Source: Gammaproteobacteria bacterium (GTDB lineage: Bacteria > Pseudomonadota > Gammaproteobacteria > SZUA-152). Taken from it: a stretch of DNA of 64,000 bases. Positions 41,257 to 49,609 of the stretch are shown piece after piece. The stretch is from the NCBI GenBank assembly GCA_029882975.1, contig JAOUJW010000010.1, positions 1 to 64,000 of the forward strand, in the 5' to 3' direction. The notes under the pieces were generated by a model, which ran no database searches, was not told the origin of the DNA, and saw only the letters and a list, made by a program, of their open reading frames with translations. Numbering within the stretch: position 1 is the first letter of the stretch; each line of letters begins with the position of its first letter. The position numbers and the translations under genes were made by a program.

Positions 41257-42270
41257 TTAGCGTTTGCTTAATGATTGTACAATTCGGCGATAGCTTTGAT
41301 AGCGCTGCTTATGAATTTTCCCGCAGTCCACCGCATTCATGATAGCGCAACCGGGTTCATTAAGATGGGTGCAGTTGTTAAATTTGCACTGTCCTAGAAA
41401 CGATTCGAAATCAATAAAGCCCAGGCTGATGCGGTCCTGTGCCACATGGCCCAGGCCAAATTCGCGAATTCCGGGAGAATCTATGATGGAGCCACCACTG
41501 GGTAATTGATACAAGCGGGTAACGGAGGTGGTGTGTTTACCCAATCCGGAGGCGACAGATAAATCACCAATGCGTATATCATTATCCGGTAATAGGGTTT
41601 GGATCAAGGACGATTTGCCCACTCCCGATTGACCGACGAATATACTGGTTTTATCCGCCAAGCTTTCCCATAAGGCCTGTAAGCCGTCTTTTTGTTTGGT
41701 GCTGACGAAACAGACGTCATAACCAATGTCAACGTACAGCGCCAGTTCCTGGCGCAGATGCTCTTGTTCCGATGGGTTCAGAAGATCGATTTTGTTAAAC
41801 AGAAGCAGTGGTTCAATGTCGGTTAAGCGAGCGGCAATGAGATAGCGATTAATCAGATCCAGGTCAAACTCGGGAACCGGTGCCGCCACTACCACAATCA
41901 AATCCACATTGGCGGCGATGGGCTTGAGTTGTTTATTGTATGCCGGTCGCGCCAGCAGTGTGTGGCGTTCCTGCAAAGCGGTGATAACGCCCACGTCCTG
42001 GCCGCTGGATTGCCAGAAGACACGGTCGCCGCACACCAGTTTAGGCAGGTTCTTCCGACTGAGGCAGTGGTGGTGTTTATGTTCCTGGTCCACTACATCA
42101 AAATTGGCGCCATAGTGAGCTACAATAAGGCCGGTTTGTTGCGGCCCCAATTCACTGCTATTGAGTATTTGTTCGGTTTTTTCCTGTACCCGGGCATCAC
42201 GTCGGGCTTTGTCCTGCTCTACTTGTTTTTGTCGCCAGCGTTCGCGTCTGCCGGGGGTTTTAGAACTCAT
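41257..42270 (-). CDS. rsgA: Ribosome small-subunit biogenesis GTPase RsgA
   Basis: This 337-residue protein has the circularly permuted GTPase order: NKIDLL first, then the P-loop GQSGVGKSSL, then DSPGIREFG. An N-terminal OB fold precedes it and a zinc knuckle (CKFNNCTH, then EPGC) follows. RsgA checks late 30S maturation and releases RbfA. The linkage to orn nearby is the usual gammaproteobacterial arrangement, although here pterin dehydratase and a cytochrome c lie between. Confidence 0.96.
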   Translation of the reverse strand: MSSKTPGRRERWRQKQVEQDKARRDARVQEKTEQILNSSELGPQQTGLIVAHYGANFDVVDQEHKHHHCLSRKNLPKLVCGDRVFWQSSGQDVGVITALQERHTLLARPAYNKQLKPIAANVDLIVVVAAPVPEFDLDLINRYLIAARLTDIEPLLLFNKIDLLNPSEQEHLRQELALYVDIGYDVCFVSTKQKDGLQALWESLADKTSIFVGQSGVGKSSLIQTLLPDNDIRIGDLSVASGLGKHTTSVTRLYQLPSGGSIIDSPGIREFGLGHVAQDRISLGFIDFESFLGQCKFNNCTHLNEPGCAIMNAVDCGKIHKQRYQSYRRIVQSLSKR

Positions 42271-42299
42271 ACTACCGAAAGCCTGTACATGCCGTCGCC

Positions 42300-42650
42300 T
42301 TATGCCTGTAATAGTGCATCCACTTTAGCTGCACAAATAAAGTCGTTGTCTGATAAACCGCCAATGGCATGGGTGCTGTAACGGACCAGACAGCGATTGT
42401 AACTGACTTCCAAGTCCGGGTGATGGTCCTGCTGGTGAGCCATCCATGCCACCGCATTGACGAATGCCATGGTCTGATAGTAATTCTTGAATTTAAAGGT
42501 CCGTTGGATTTCCTGTTTATCCGCGATAAATTCCCACTCAGGAATTTGTGGCATTAAGTTGTCGATCTCGGTGCTGTCCAGCGGTTTCACACCGCCTTCG
42601 CAGGGTTTACAGTTTTTTTGGGTCAGATCACAAACTTGGGTTTCACTCAT
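42300..42650 (-). CDS. phhB: Pterin-4a-carbinolamine dehydratase
   Basis: This protein of about 116 residues shows the family core: WEFIADKQEIQRTFKFKNYYQTMAF-type strands and helix, then the catalytic HHPDLEVSYNRC and a helix ending in AAKVDAL. It dehydrates the 4a-hydroxy pterin formed by aromatic amino acid hydroxylases. No phenylalanine hydroxylase is nearby; in such genomes it may serve pterin metabolism generally. The ATG at 42650 overlaps the cytochrome c stop region, and AAGGA lies six bases upstream. Confidence 0.92.
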   Translation of the reverse strand: MSETQVCDLTQKNCKPCEGGVKPLDSTEIDNLMPQIPEWEFIADKQEIQRTFKFKNYYQTMAFVNAVAWMAHQQDHHPDLEVSYNRCLVRYSTHAIGGLSDNDFICAAKVDALLQA

Positions 42651-42652
42651 GC

Positions 42653-42946
42653 TCAATCCTTGATGAATTTATAAAACTGTTTGTTCAGATAATCGGTCAC
42701 AGCGGCTAATTGCGCGGCGTTGAATCCGGACTGTACCTGTGCATCACAGAATTTCACTCTGTTTGCGAGGTCTGAATAAACGTGGACGATACGATTGGGA
42801 CGATTATGGATACGTGTATCATGACAACCCATACAATGTTCCTGATACAATTTTTCCCCATCCGGAGTGTCACCGGCTGCTGCTGTGCCACCGGCCCAAA
42901 CGATGAGAATTACAGCAAAACTTATTAAGGTATATCGGTGTTTCAT
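42653..42946 (-). CDS. Small periplasmic c-type cytochrome
   Basis: This 97-residue protein has a signal peptide (ISFAVILIVWAGGTAAAG) and one haem-binding motif CMGCH at about residues 38-42; a Met late in the chain, the usual sixth ligand, is not obvious. The rest (about 72 residues) is short for a class I cytochrome c. A single extra Cys (KFCDAQ) is unusual. It is expected to carry electrons in the periplasm, but the partner is unknown. It is transcribed with phhB and rsgA. Confidence 0.85.
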   Translation of the reverse strand: MKHRYTLISFAVILIVWAGGTAAAGDTPDGEKLYQEHCMGCHDTRIHNRPNRIVHVYSDLANRVKFCDAQVQSGFNAAQLAAVTDYLNKQFYKFIKD

Positions 42947-43075
42947 CTGTGGTTACTCCTGATAGCTCCTAACCAATAACGCCAACTTGAAACTCCTGAT
43001 AATCGCAGGTTTCCCATTGCGCAGTAAGGGGTTTGTTGTCAATAGTTTGGGATCTATAGTTTTAGGCATGGTGCC

Positions 43076-43084
43076 TGATATAAT
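43076..43084 (+). promoter_or_regulatory. Extended -10 promoter candidate for orn
   Basis: TGATATAAT matches an extended -10 (TGnTATAAT) perfectly; it lies about 115 bases before the orn start, with no clear -35 box. Confidence 0.45.
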
Positions 43085-43197
43085 ACTCGATTTTCCAAAA
43101 CACTGAATGTTTTTATTCACTTTGTTACTATAGTTAGTCAGTGACGTGCCGTAAATGGGTCTGTAACAAAAGTGTCTAATATCAAACAGAGGTAAGC

Positions 43198-43743
43198 ATG
43201 GCGAAACAGGACAGTAATCTCATTTGGATCGACCTGGAAATGACGGGTCTGGATACCCAAATGGACAGTATTATCGAAATTGCGACCATTGTTACAGACA
43301 GTGAACTCAACATCCTGGCGGAAGGACCGGTTTTGGCCATTCATCAGAGTGATGCCATACTCGGTGGCATGGATGAATGGAACACCCGCCAACACAGTAA
43401 ATCGGGTCTGATTGACCGGGTTAAAACCAGCGCTATTGACGAGGCGGAAGCCGAGGCACAAACCATCGCTTTTCTGAGTGAGCATATTGATAAAGGTAAA
43501 TCGCCTATGTGCGGTAACAGCATTTGTCAGGACCGACGTTTTCTGGCGCGCTGTATGCCCGAACTGGAGGCGTATTTTCATTATCGTAATTTGGATGTGA
43601 GCACCTTGAAAGAGTTGGTCAGTCGCTGGGCTCCCGATGTCGCCAAAACATTGACCAAAAAAGGTGCGCATCTGGCATTGGATGATATTCGCGATTCTAT
43701 CGAAGAATTGCAGCACTATCGCAAAAACTTTATTAAAGTGTAA
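43198..43743 (+). CDS. orn: Oligoribonuclease
   Basis: This 181-residue DEDDh exonuclease has [11 protein letters not shown] with the first Asp and Glu, [13 protein letters not shown] with the next Asp, and the final [10 protein letters not shown] with the His and Asp. Orn finishes RNA decay by degrading dinucleotides, including pGpG, the product of cyclic-di-GMP phosphodiesterases. This matters here because the window encodes two GGDEF-EAL proteins. Length and motifs are standard. Confidence 0.96.
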   Translation: MAKQDSNLIWIDLEMTGLDTQMDSIIEIATIVTDSELNILAEGPVLAIHQSDAILGGMDEWNTRQHSKSGLIDRVKTSAIDEAEAEAQTIAFLSEHIDKGKSPMCGNSICQDRRFLARCMPELEAYFHYRNLDVSTLKELVSRWAPDVAKTLTKKGAHLALDDIRDSIEELQHYRKNFIKV

Positions 43744-43761
43744 ACACGATTTTTGCAAGTT

Positions 43762-43777
43762 GCCGCATCGATGCGGC
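43762..43777 (+). terminator. Perfect 16-bp palindrome after orn
   Basis: GCCGCATC pairs with GATGCGGC as a perfect palindrome 18 bases after the orn stop. No T run follows directly, so termination is uncertain. Confidence 0.4.
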
Positions 43778-43849
43778 TGAGTAAAAATGTAAAAGATACG
43801 CCTGAACCTTGCAACAGAGCAAAACTTGTTTGATTCTTACTGTTCCCAC

Positions 43850-43878
43850 TTGACAGTTTCAAAGACTCAGCGCACACT
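43850..43878 (+). promoter_or_regulatory. Candidate promoter in the orn downstream gap
   Basis: A perfect TTGACA (43850-43855) is followed after 17 bases by CACACT (43873-43878), a weak -10 that keeps the critical second A and last T. Confidence 0.4.
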
Positions 43879-43884
43879 TAGCCC

Positions 43885-43986
43885 ATGAGATTTCTGAGCA
43901 CCCTTATGCTGACTAAGAAAGCGAATCGGATCCGCCGTATTCTGTGGAGCCCGCTCGCGTGGCGTGAGGAAATCATGAAGCATTAA
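43885..43986 (+). CDS. Candidate 33-residue basic microprotein, or part of a small RNA
   Basis: An ATG at 43885 opens a 33-codon frame ending at TAA 43986, 22 bases before a strong terminator. The product would be strongly basic in the middle (KKANRIRRI) with WSPLAWREE after it. There is no ribosome-binding site, so the frame may be chance and the transcript a non-coding RNA of about 160 nt. I cannot decide between these from the sequence. Confidence 0.3.
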   Translation: MRFLSTLMLTKKANRIRRILWSPLAWREEIMKH

Positions 43987-44045
43987 CTGCAGTGAACAAT
44001 GAATTTCAAAAAGGCCGCGGACCGAAAGATCCACGGCCTTTTTTT
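43888..44045 (+). ncRNA. Candidate small RNA between orn and the EamA gene
   Basis: A consensus -35 box upstream and an intrinsic terminator downstream bracket about 160 bases with no convincing gene. GATTTC (43889-43894) and GAAATC (43969-43974) could close a stem. No known RNA family (6S, SRP, tmRNA, CsrB type) is recognised. Confidence 0.3.
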
Positions 44046-44047
44046 TT
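44008..44047 (+). terminator. Strong rho-independent terminator in the orn-EamA gap
   Basis: AAAAAGGCCG (44008-44017) pairs with CGGCCTTTTT (44034-44043), extended by GGA/TCC after one mismatch, and a run of T follows. No recognised gene lies directly before it. Confidence 0.9.
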
Positions 44048-44116
44048 ACCCGGTTTCAACGCATGGTTTTAAACATGCAGACCGGAAAACCAGCCTTAAA
44101 ACATGAGGATACTGAT

Positions 44117-45025
44117 ATGTCTGTTCCTGCCGCCTATTTGGGGGTGATTATAATTTGGTCCACAACACCCTTAGCCATTCAATGGAGCAGTCAGGGTTGG
44201 GGATTTGTATTTGGTGCCGCAGGCCGTATGTTGATTGGGATGGTTTTCTGCCTGAGTCTGCTGGTGCTGATCAACAAAAAACTATCCTGGCAGCGTCAGG
44301 CCCGTTGGACCTATGTGGCGGCGGGTTCAGGCATCTATGGCGCCATGCTGTGTGTTTATTGGGGCGCACAATACATTCCCTCTGGGTTGGTGGCAACCGT
44401 ATTTGGATTAACACCGGTGGTCACCGGTGTTTTGGCGGCATTGATTTTGAAGGAGTCCTTTGGTGTCACGAAGTTACTGGGAGCCTTGTTGGGGATTACC
44501 GGCTTGTTCATTATTTTCCAGTCCGATATAAGTTTGAGTAACGATGTATGGAAAGGAGTGTGCGGTATCTTGATGGCGGTTTTTCTGCATGCGGGTAGTG
44601 CGGTATGGATGAAAAACATCGATGCCCAACTACCGGCCTTAAGCATCACGGCCGGCGGTCTGCTGTTTGCGGTGCCCTTGTATTTGCTCACTTGGTGGAT
44701 TGTTGACGGTTCCCTGCACATGGATTATTTGGCCAGTACAGCTGCGTTGAAAACCGGAGCTGCTTTGATGTACTTGGGCGTGTTCGGAACAGTCATTGGT
44801 TTTTCTTTGTATTTTTATGTGCTTAAAAATATAGAGGCTAACAAAGTGGCCTTAATCACTTTGGTGACCCCCGTGCTAGCCTTGCTTATTGGGCATTTAC
44901 TAAATGATGAACCGGTTTTGCTCAGTGTATGGCTGGGGGCCGCCTGTATTATTCTGGCGATCAGTGTGTACCAGTGGGGTGAGCAGGCACACCGGCTGGT
45001 GGACGTGTTCTCCAAGAGTTCGTAA
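44117..45025 (+). CDS. EamA/DMT-superfamily transporter
   Basis: This protein of about 302 residues has ten predicted membrane helices in two EamA repeats (PAAYLGVIIIWSTTPLAIQW at the start of the first, GILMAVFLHAGSAVWMKN at the start of the second). Members export amino acids or other small metabolites; the substrate cannot be told. GAGGA eight bases before the ATG at 44117 fixes the start. A longer frame from 44063 lacks such a site and would add a polar extension. Confidence 0.88.
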   Translation: MSVPAAYLGVIIIWSTTPLAIQWSSQGWGFVFGAAGRMLIGMVFCLSLLVLINKKLSWQRQARWTYVAAGSGIYGAMLCVYWGAQYIPSGLVATVFGLTPVVTGVLAALILKESFGVTKLLGALLGITGLFIIFQSDISLSNDVWKGVCGILMAVFLHAGSAVWMKNIDAQLPALSITAGGLLFAVPLYLLTWWIVDGSLHMDYLASTAALKTGAALMYLGVFGTVIGFSLYFYVLKNIEANKVALITLVTPVLALLIGHLLNDEPVLLSVWLGAACIILAISVYQWGEQAHRLVDVFSKSS

Positions 45026-45040
45026 CGGTGCTGTAGCGGC

Positions 45041-47698
45041 TTAGGCGGAAAAGTTGTGTTTCACCTGGGTTGTCGTGAGAGTGTCAACCGGTTGCGGTTT
45101 GTTGATGGCATGGCCCTGGGCGTAACTGATGCCCAGTTCCTTCAGGCACAGGGTCGTTTCCTTGTCTTCTACAAATTCCGCGATGGTTTGAATGCCCATC
45201 AAATCAGCAACTGCGTGAATGGAGGATACCATAGTACGGTCAACTTGGTTCTTGCAAATCTCTTTTATGAACATGCCGTCTATTTTCAGATAATCTACCT
45301 TGAGCTGTTTGAGGTAGGCAAAAGAACTCATGCCACTGCCGAAATCATCCAAGGAGAATTCAAAACCCAAGTCGCGCAACTGGAATATAAAATGTTCGGC
45401 ATCCACCAGATTGTCTATGGCAGCAGTTTCGGTAATTTCAAAACAAATTTGCCACGCTTGTAAATTCCAGTGATGTAATTGTTCGATAATGTACGCAACA
45501 AACTCGCGATCGCAAATGGATTGTGCAGACAGATTGATGGCGCATTTAAAATCCGAGTTGACTAAGCCATTCATAGCGATAAATTGAAATACATTTTTCA
45601 CCACCCAACGGTCGATCAGGGGCATCAGTTGAAAGCGTTCGGCAGCCGGTATGAACTCGCCGGGTCCGATAATTTTCCCGGAATCGTCACTCAGACGCAG
45701 AAGAAACTCATAAAACCCATGCTCACTTTCCTGCGTCAATGACATGATTTTCTGACAATAGAGCCGAAAGCGGTTTTTCTCCAACGCCTGATTGATCTTT
45801 TGCACCCATTGCATTTCGCCGCGGTGTTGCAACAGTAGAAAGTTATGTTGATCATAAACCTGGATGCGATTGCGCCCCAAGCGTTTTGCCAGATAGCAGG
45901 CGGAATCGGCTTCATTGAGGACTTCGTTGGAATTGTTGCTGGAGGCTCTGATGGCGGTAAGGCCGAAACTGGCACCAATGTCAAAACGGTTGTGACTCCA
46001 CTGAAATTTGTACTGTTTCAATGCTTCCAGAGTCGAAGTCACGATGTCCATTGCTTTGCTTTCCGGGCATCCATGCAGCAATATGGCAAATTCATCACCA
46101 CCCAGGCGGGCAAATGTATCATTATTCCGGAGTTTTTCATGGACAAGCATCGTGAACTGCTTCAATAGTTCGTCGCCGGCCAAATGACCGCAATTGTCAT
46201 TGATAATTTTAAAATTATCCAAGTCAATGTAAACCAAGCTGTGTTCCAAATCATCTACCCGGGCATTGTCCAGGGCACGGCGCAAACGCACATCAAATTC
46301 ACGTCGATTGATCAAGCCGGTGAGGGGGTCGTGAGTGGCCTGATGGTTTAACATGCGCGTGAGGTTGTGCATTTGAGTAACGTCATGCAAAACCAGCACA
46401 CAACCCATTATTTGGTTGTCAAAATGTCGAATGGGCGCTGCGGTAACATCAATAATATACTCCGAGCCGTCTCGGGCGACCAAAACACAACTTTTTTCAA
46501 CCACGGTATGCCCATTTCCGGCCAGGCATCGTTCTATGGGGTCTTTGATACGTAAGCGAGTCACCTGATTTTCAAGGCTTATACGATTGTGGTAATCCTT
46601 ACCACAGAGTTCTGCGTTGTTTAGCCCAATAAGTGATTCTGCCGCTGCATTGACATATTCGATCACACCATCCGGACTGACCGTCAGTACAGCGTCACCA
46701 ATCGCGGCCAAGGTTACCTGGGCACGTTCTTTCGCCTCAATCAGTTCCGATTCCGTCTGTTTTTGCCGAGTAACATCCTGCGCCGTTGCCGAGAGACCAA
46801 TGACTGAGCCATTGCTATCGAACTGAATTTCACCTTCCTGGTGGATGATGTGGATTTTGTTTTGCTCCGTGATAATGGGGTGGTCAATACTTAATGCGGT
46901 TTTGTATTCAACGGCTTTGGCTATGGCTTGTTTAAACTGCTGTTGTTCTGCCGTGGGTATGCCTTGGATAAAGCTATCCATCGAAACATGATCACTTGGG
47001 TCAATCCCAAACATTTCGTAAAACGGGTCCGATCCGCTGATCAGATCAGAACGCAAATCCCAGGTCCAACTGCTCATGCGAGCAATGCGTTGTGCGTGAT
47101 TGAGTTTTTTACGGTTATCACGCAGTGCATTTTCGGTATGACGCAAATGCGATAGATCCCGGATTCCACAAAGAATACTGGTGGGTTCTCCCGATTCATC
47201 TCTGACCACGCGAATAGTCACTTCGATGGGTTTTCCAATGGGGTTAGTGGGATCGTCCACTTCTTTGGTAAAAAAAGCATCACGCCGATCCAGGCGGGCC
47301 TGGCAACCGGGGCATGGGATTTTTTCCGGTTTTAAGTGGATCAGGGTTTTCACATCTTTACCCAGCACTTCTGCTTCAGGTTTACCAACTTGGCGGTAGA
47401 ATGCTTTATTGGCACGAAGGACAATATCGTTGAGGTCCACCAGATACATGGGGTCTTCCAGAAAGTCCATGGCATAAGTCCATTGTGCTGCGGTTCTTTC
47501 CAGTTCGGTTCTATTGGATCGTATTTGGCGTAAAAGAAATGCTGTATAAATCAACAGGCTAATCAGAAACAGGCTCACAAGGGCGAAAGCCGCTTGTTCC
47601 AATGTGTGACCGTGACCGGTATCCACAGTGGTTTGCACAGCGGCCTGTAAGGATAGGGATACTGCGAGCAAACTGAGGCTGAGGATTAATCGCTTCAT
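45041..47698 (-). CDS. Membrane-anchored PAS-PAS-PAS-GGDEF-EAL protein
   Basis: This 885-residue protein has a signal-like first helix and a second membrane helix (about 36-58), then three PAS domains. The first PAS contains CPGC, a Cys pair that could bind metal or sense redox. The GGDEF domain is intact (ARLGGDEFAIL) with the RxxD inhibitory site (RNND) before it. The EAL domain has EFL in the signature but keeps the Glu, NLSAQS, FEITET, DDFGSG and LKIDG. Both activities are possible. The tail reads KPQPVDTLTTTQVKHNF. The gene is alone and converges on the EamA gene. Confidence 0.92.
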   Translation of the reverse strand: MKRLILSLSLLAVSLSLQAAVQTTVDTGHGHTLEQAAFALVSLFLISLLIYTAFLLRQIRSNRTELERTAAQWTYAMDFLEDPMYLVDLNDIVLRANKAFYRQVGKPEAEVLGKDVKTLIHLKPEKIPCPGCQARLDRRDAFFTKEVDDPTNPIGKPIEVTIRVVRDESGEPTSILCGIRDLSHLRHTENALRDNRKKLNHAQRIARMSSWTWDLRSDLISGSDPFYEMFGIDPSDHVSMDSFIQGIPTAEQQQFKQAIAKAVEYKTALSIDHPIITEQNKIHIIHQEGEIQFDSNGSVIGLSATAQDVTRQKQTESELIEAKERAQVTLAAIGDAVLTVSPDGVIEYVNAAAESLIGLNNAELCGKDYHNRISLENQVTRLRIKDPIERCLAGNGHTVVEKSCVLVARDGSEYIIDVTAAPIRHFDNQIMGCVLVLHDVTQMHNLTRMLNHQATHDPLTGLINRREFDVRLRRALDNARVDDLEHSLVYIDLDNFKIINDNCGHLAGDELLKQFTMLVHEKLRNNDTFARLGGDEFAILLHGCPESKAMDIVTSTLEALKQYKFQWSHNRFDIGASFGLTAIRASSNNSNEVLNEADSACYLAKRLGRNRIQVYDQHNFLLLQHRGEMQWVQKINQALEKNRFRLYCQKIMSLTQESEHGFYEFLLRLSDDSGKIIGPGEFIPAAERFQLMPLIDRWVVKNVFQFIAMNGLVNSDFKCAINLSAQSICDREFVAYIIEQLHHWNLQAWQICFEITETAAIDNLVDAEHFIFQLRDLGFEFSLDDFGSGMSSFAYLKQLKVDYLKIDGMFIKEICKNQVDRTMVSSIHAVADLMGIQTIAEFVEDKETTLCLKELGISYAQGHAINKPQPVDTLTTTQVKHNFSA

Positions 47699-47846
47699 GC
47701 TGAACCACTAAAAATTTAAAGAACAAGAAAAAGGTTGCAAGACTGTGTCTTAGACGTTTTATCGTCGCAACTTATGTCTAACTTAACGTCTAATTTGAGC
47801 CGTTAAGGTTAACTTCAGGTTTGCCAAAGGCGTACACAAAGGAGGG

Positions 47847-48371
47847 TTATAGTATGCGGCGGGATTTCCAGTAAGCGTCACGCCAGTACGGGTTTTGCAG
47901 CTGTGAAATCATCACACCGCGTGAAGTTGATGCATGCATAAAGCGCCCATCCGCCAGGTAAATGCCCGCGTGACGGTCTTTTTTACTGGTCTTGAAAAAT
48001 ACCAAATCACCCGCGCGCAGTTCCTTGTCTGAGATTTGTTTACCACTTTGTGCCAGCAATTGGGTCGAACGGGGGACATCCAGGCCTAATGCGGTTTTCA
48101 ATGCGGCGTGAATAAAGCCGGAGCAGTCGATACCGCGTTTGTCATTACCACCGTATTTATAGGGTACGCCTTCCCAAGAGGCATAGACGGTATTGAGTTT
48201 GTGTAAGACTTGGTTTTGTGACTTGTCCGGGATTGGATTCGCACCGGCGCTAGGTGCCAAAACCCGCGGCGGCTGACTCCCGCAGGCGCTGAGCCAAAAT
48301 GCCGCACTGATCAGTACAGTAATAAAAGATATGTGTTTGATATTTTTGATGTATTTGGGTTTCATCATCAT
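47847..48371 (-). CDS. NlpC/P60 peptidoglycan hydrolase lipoprotein
   Basis: This protein of about 174 residues has a lipoprotein signal (AAFWLSAC) and a C40 peptidase domain with the catalytic Cys in RGIDCSGFI, His in DRHAGIYL and a third His in RFMHAST. It resembles E. coli MepS/Spr and NlpC, which cut the D-Ala-meso-DAP or L-Ala-D-Glu bonds of peptidoglycan for growth. Several Met codons around 48365-48371 could be the start; a longer frame to 48398 has a poor site. It follows queG on the same strand at 57 bases. Confidence 0.9.
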   Translation of the reverse strand: MMMKPKYIKNIKHISFITVLISAAFWLSACGSQPPRVLAPSAGANPIPDKSQNQVLHKLNTVYASWEGVPYKYGGNDKRGIDCSGFIHAALKTALGLDVPRSTQLLAQSGKQISDKELRAGDLVFFKTSKKDRHAGIYLADGRFMHASTSRGVMISQLQNPYWRDAYWKSRRIL

Positions 48372-48428
48372 TCTCACGGCTTTTTTTACAGTTTGCATCA
48401 GAAACTGTATCGTCTACAGCGGGAATTC

Positions 48429-49508
48429 TTAAAGTCTGGACTGTTGATCCAGTGCCCACTCTACGTGTTCTCGCACCAAAATCGAAGGGTGGTATTTTCG
48501 ATTCAGTAAGGCGTGCCGGATGGCGCTTGTCGGGGTGGCATTGCCTAAAGCTACCGCTAGATTTCTGAGCCAACATTCATAGCCGATACGACGTATGGGA
48601 CTGCCTTCAAACCGGGTTCGGAACTGAGACTCAGTCCAGCTAAACAAATCCACCAGGGTAGCCTGATCCAGGCTGTGACGACTATGAAAATCCATCTCCT
48701 GACTGATATGGGCAAAACGGTTCCAGGGGCATACCAGTTGACAGTCATCGCATCCGTAGATGCGGTTACCCAGGGAAGGACGAAATTCCGGTGGTATGGA
48801 TTGCTTCAATTCAATGGTGAGATATGAGATACAGCGCCGTGCATCCACCTGATAGGGAGCAACAATCGCCTGGGTGGGGCACGCGTCCAGGCATTGTTGA
48901 CAAGTACCGCAATGGTTACTGGCCGCGTCATCGGCAGGTAGGGGTAGGTCAGTGTAAATCTCCCCGAGGAAAAACCAGGAACCGGCATTTTGTTGGATCA
49001 AATTACTGTGTTTGCCAATCCACCCCAGTCCGGCTTTTTCGGCCAGAGCTTTTTCTAACACCGGTGCGCTATCAGTAAATACCCGGTAGCCGAAGGGGCC
49101 GATATGGTTTTGAATGCGTTTTGCCAGGGCTTGTAGACGTTTTCGCAGCAGCTTGTGATAGTCACGGCCCAAGGCGTAGCGGGAAATATACGCTTGCTGA
49201 TCGTTATGCAGTACTTCCTCCGCGGTATGCATGTTTTCCGGCAAATAATCCATTCGTGCACAAATAACGCTGATGGTACCGGGTTCGATTGCCTGCGGCC
49301 GGCTGCGTTTTACCCCATGGCGCTGCATATAGTCCATTTGTCCGTGAAAGCCTCGCTCCAACCAGTTGAGTAAATGGACCTCAGCGTTTTGCAGGTCGAT
49401 GTCACTGATTCCCAGTTGCTGAAAACCCAATTCAATGCCCCAGGACTTGATATTTTTTACAAGTTGTAAAAAATCCATGTTGGAGTATGGTTTCCCGGAG
49501 TCTGTCAT
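48429..49508 (-). CDS. queG: Epoxyqueuosine reductase
   Basis: This 359-residue protein has an N-terminal cobalamin-binding catalytic region and two [4Fe-4S] motifs, CGTCQQCLDACP and CDDCQLVCPWN, followed by a HEAT-like C-terminal tail. QueG reduces epoxyqueuosine to queuosine at the wobble base of certain tRNAs and needs cob(II)alamin. It is divergent from nnr at 101 bases, a common gammaproteobacterial pairing (queG-nnr-tsaE-amiC). Confidence 0.95.
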   Translation of the reverse strand: MTDSGKPYSNMDFLQLVKNIKSWGIELGFQQLGISDIDLQNAEVHLLNWLERGFHGQMDYMQRHGVKRSRPQAIEPGTISVICARMDYLPENMHTAEEVLHNDQQAYISRYALGRDYHKLLRKRLQALAKRIQNHIGPFGYRVFTDSAPVLEKALAEKAGLGWIGKHSNLIQQNAGSWFFLGEIYTDLPLPADDAASNHCGTCQQCLDACPTQAIVAPYQVDARRCISYLTIELKQSIPPEFRPSLGNRIYGCDDCQLVCPWNRFAHISQEMDFHSRHSLDQATLVDLFSWTESQFRTRFEGSPIRRIGYECWLRNLAVALGNATPTSAIRHALLNRKYHPSILVREHVEWALDQQSRL

Positions 49509-49609
49509 GGTAAACCCCGGTATATAATGTATAAATAGGTCATTGGTTTTAGTTTCTGGATCAGTGAAAAAACAATCGTAAATTAAACTATCAAATTATG
49601 AACTAAATT

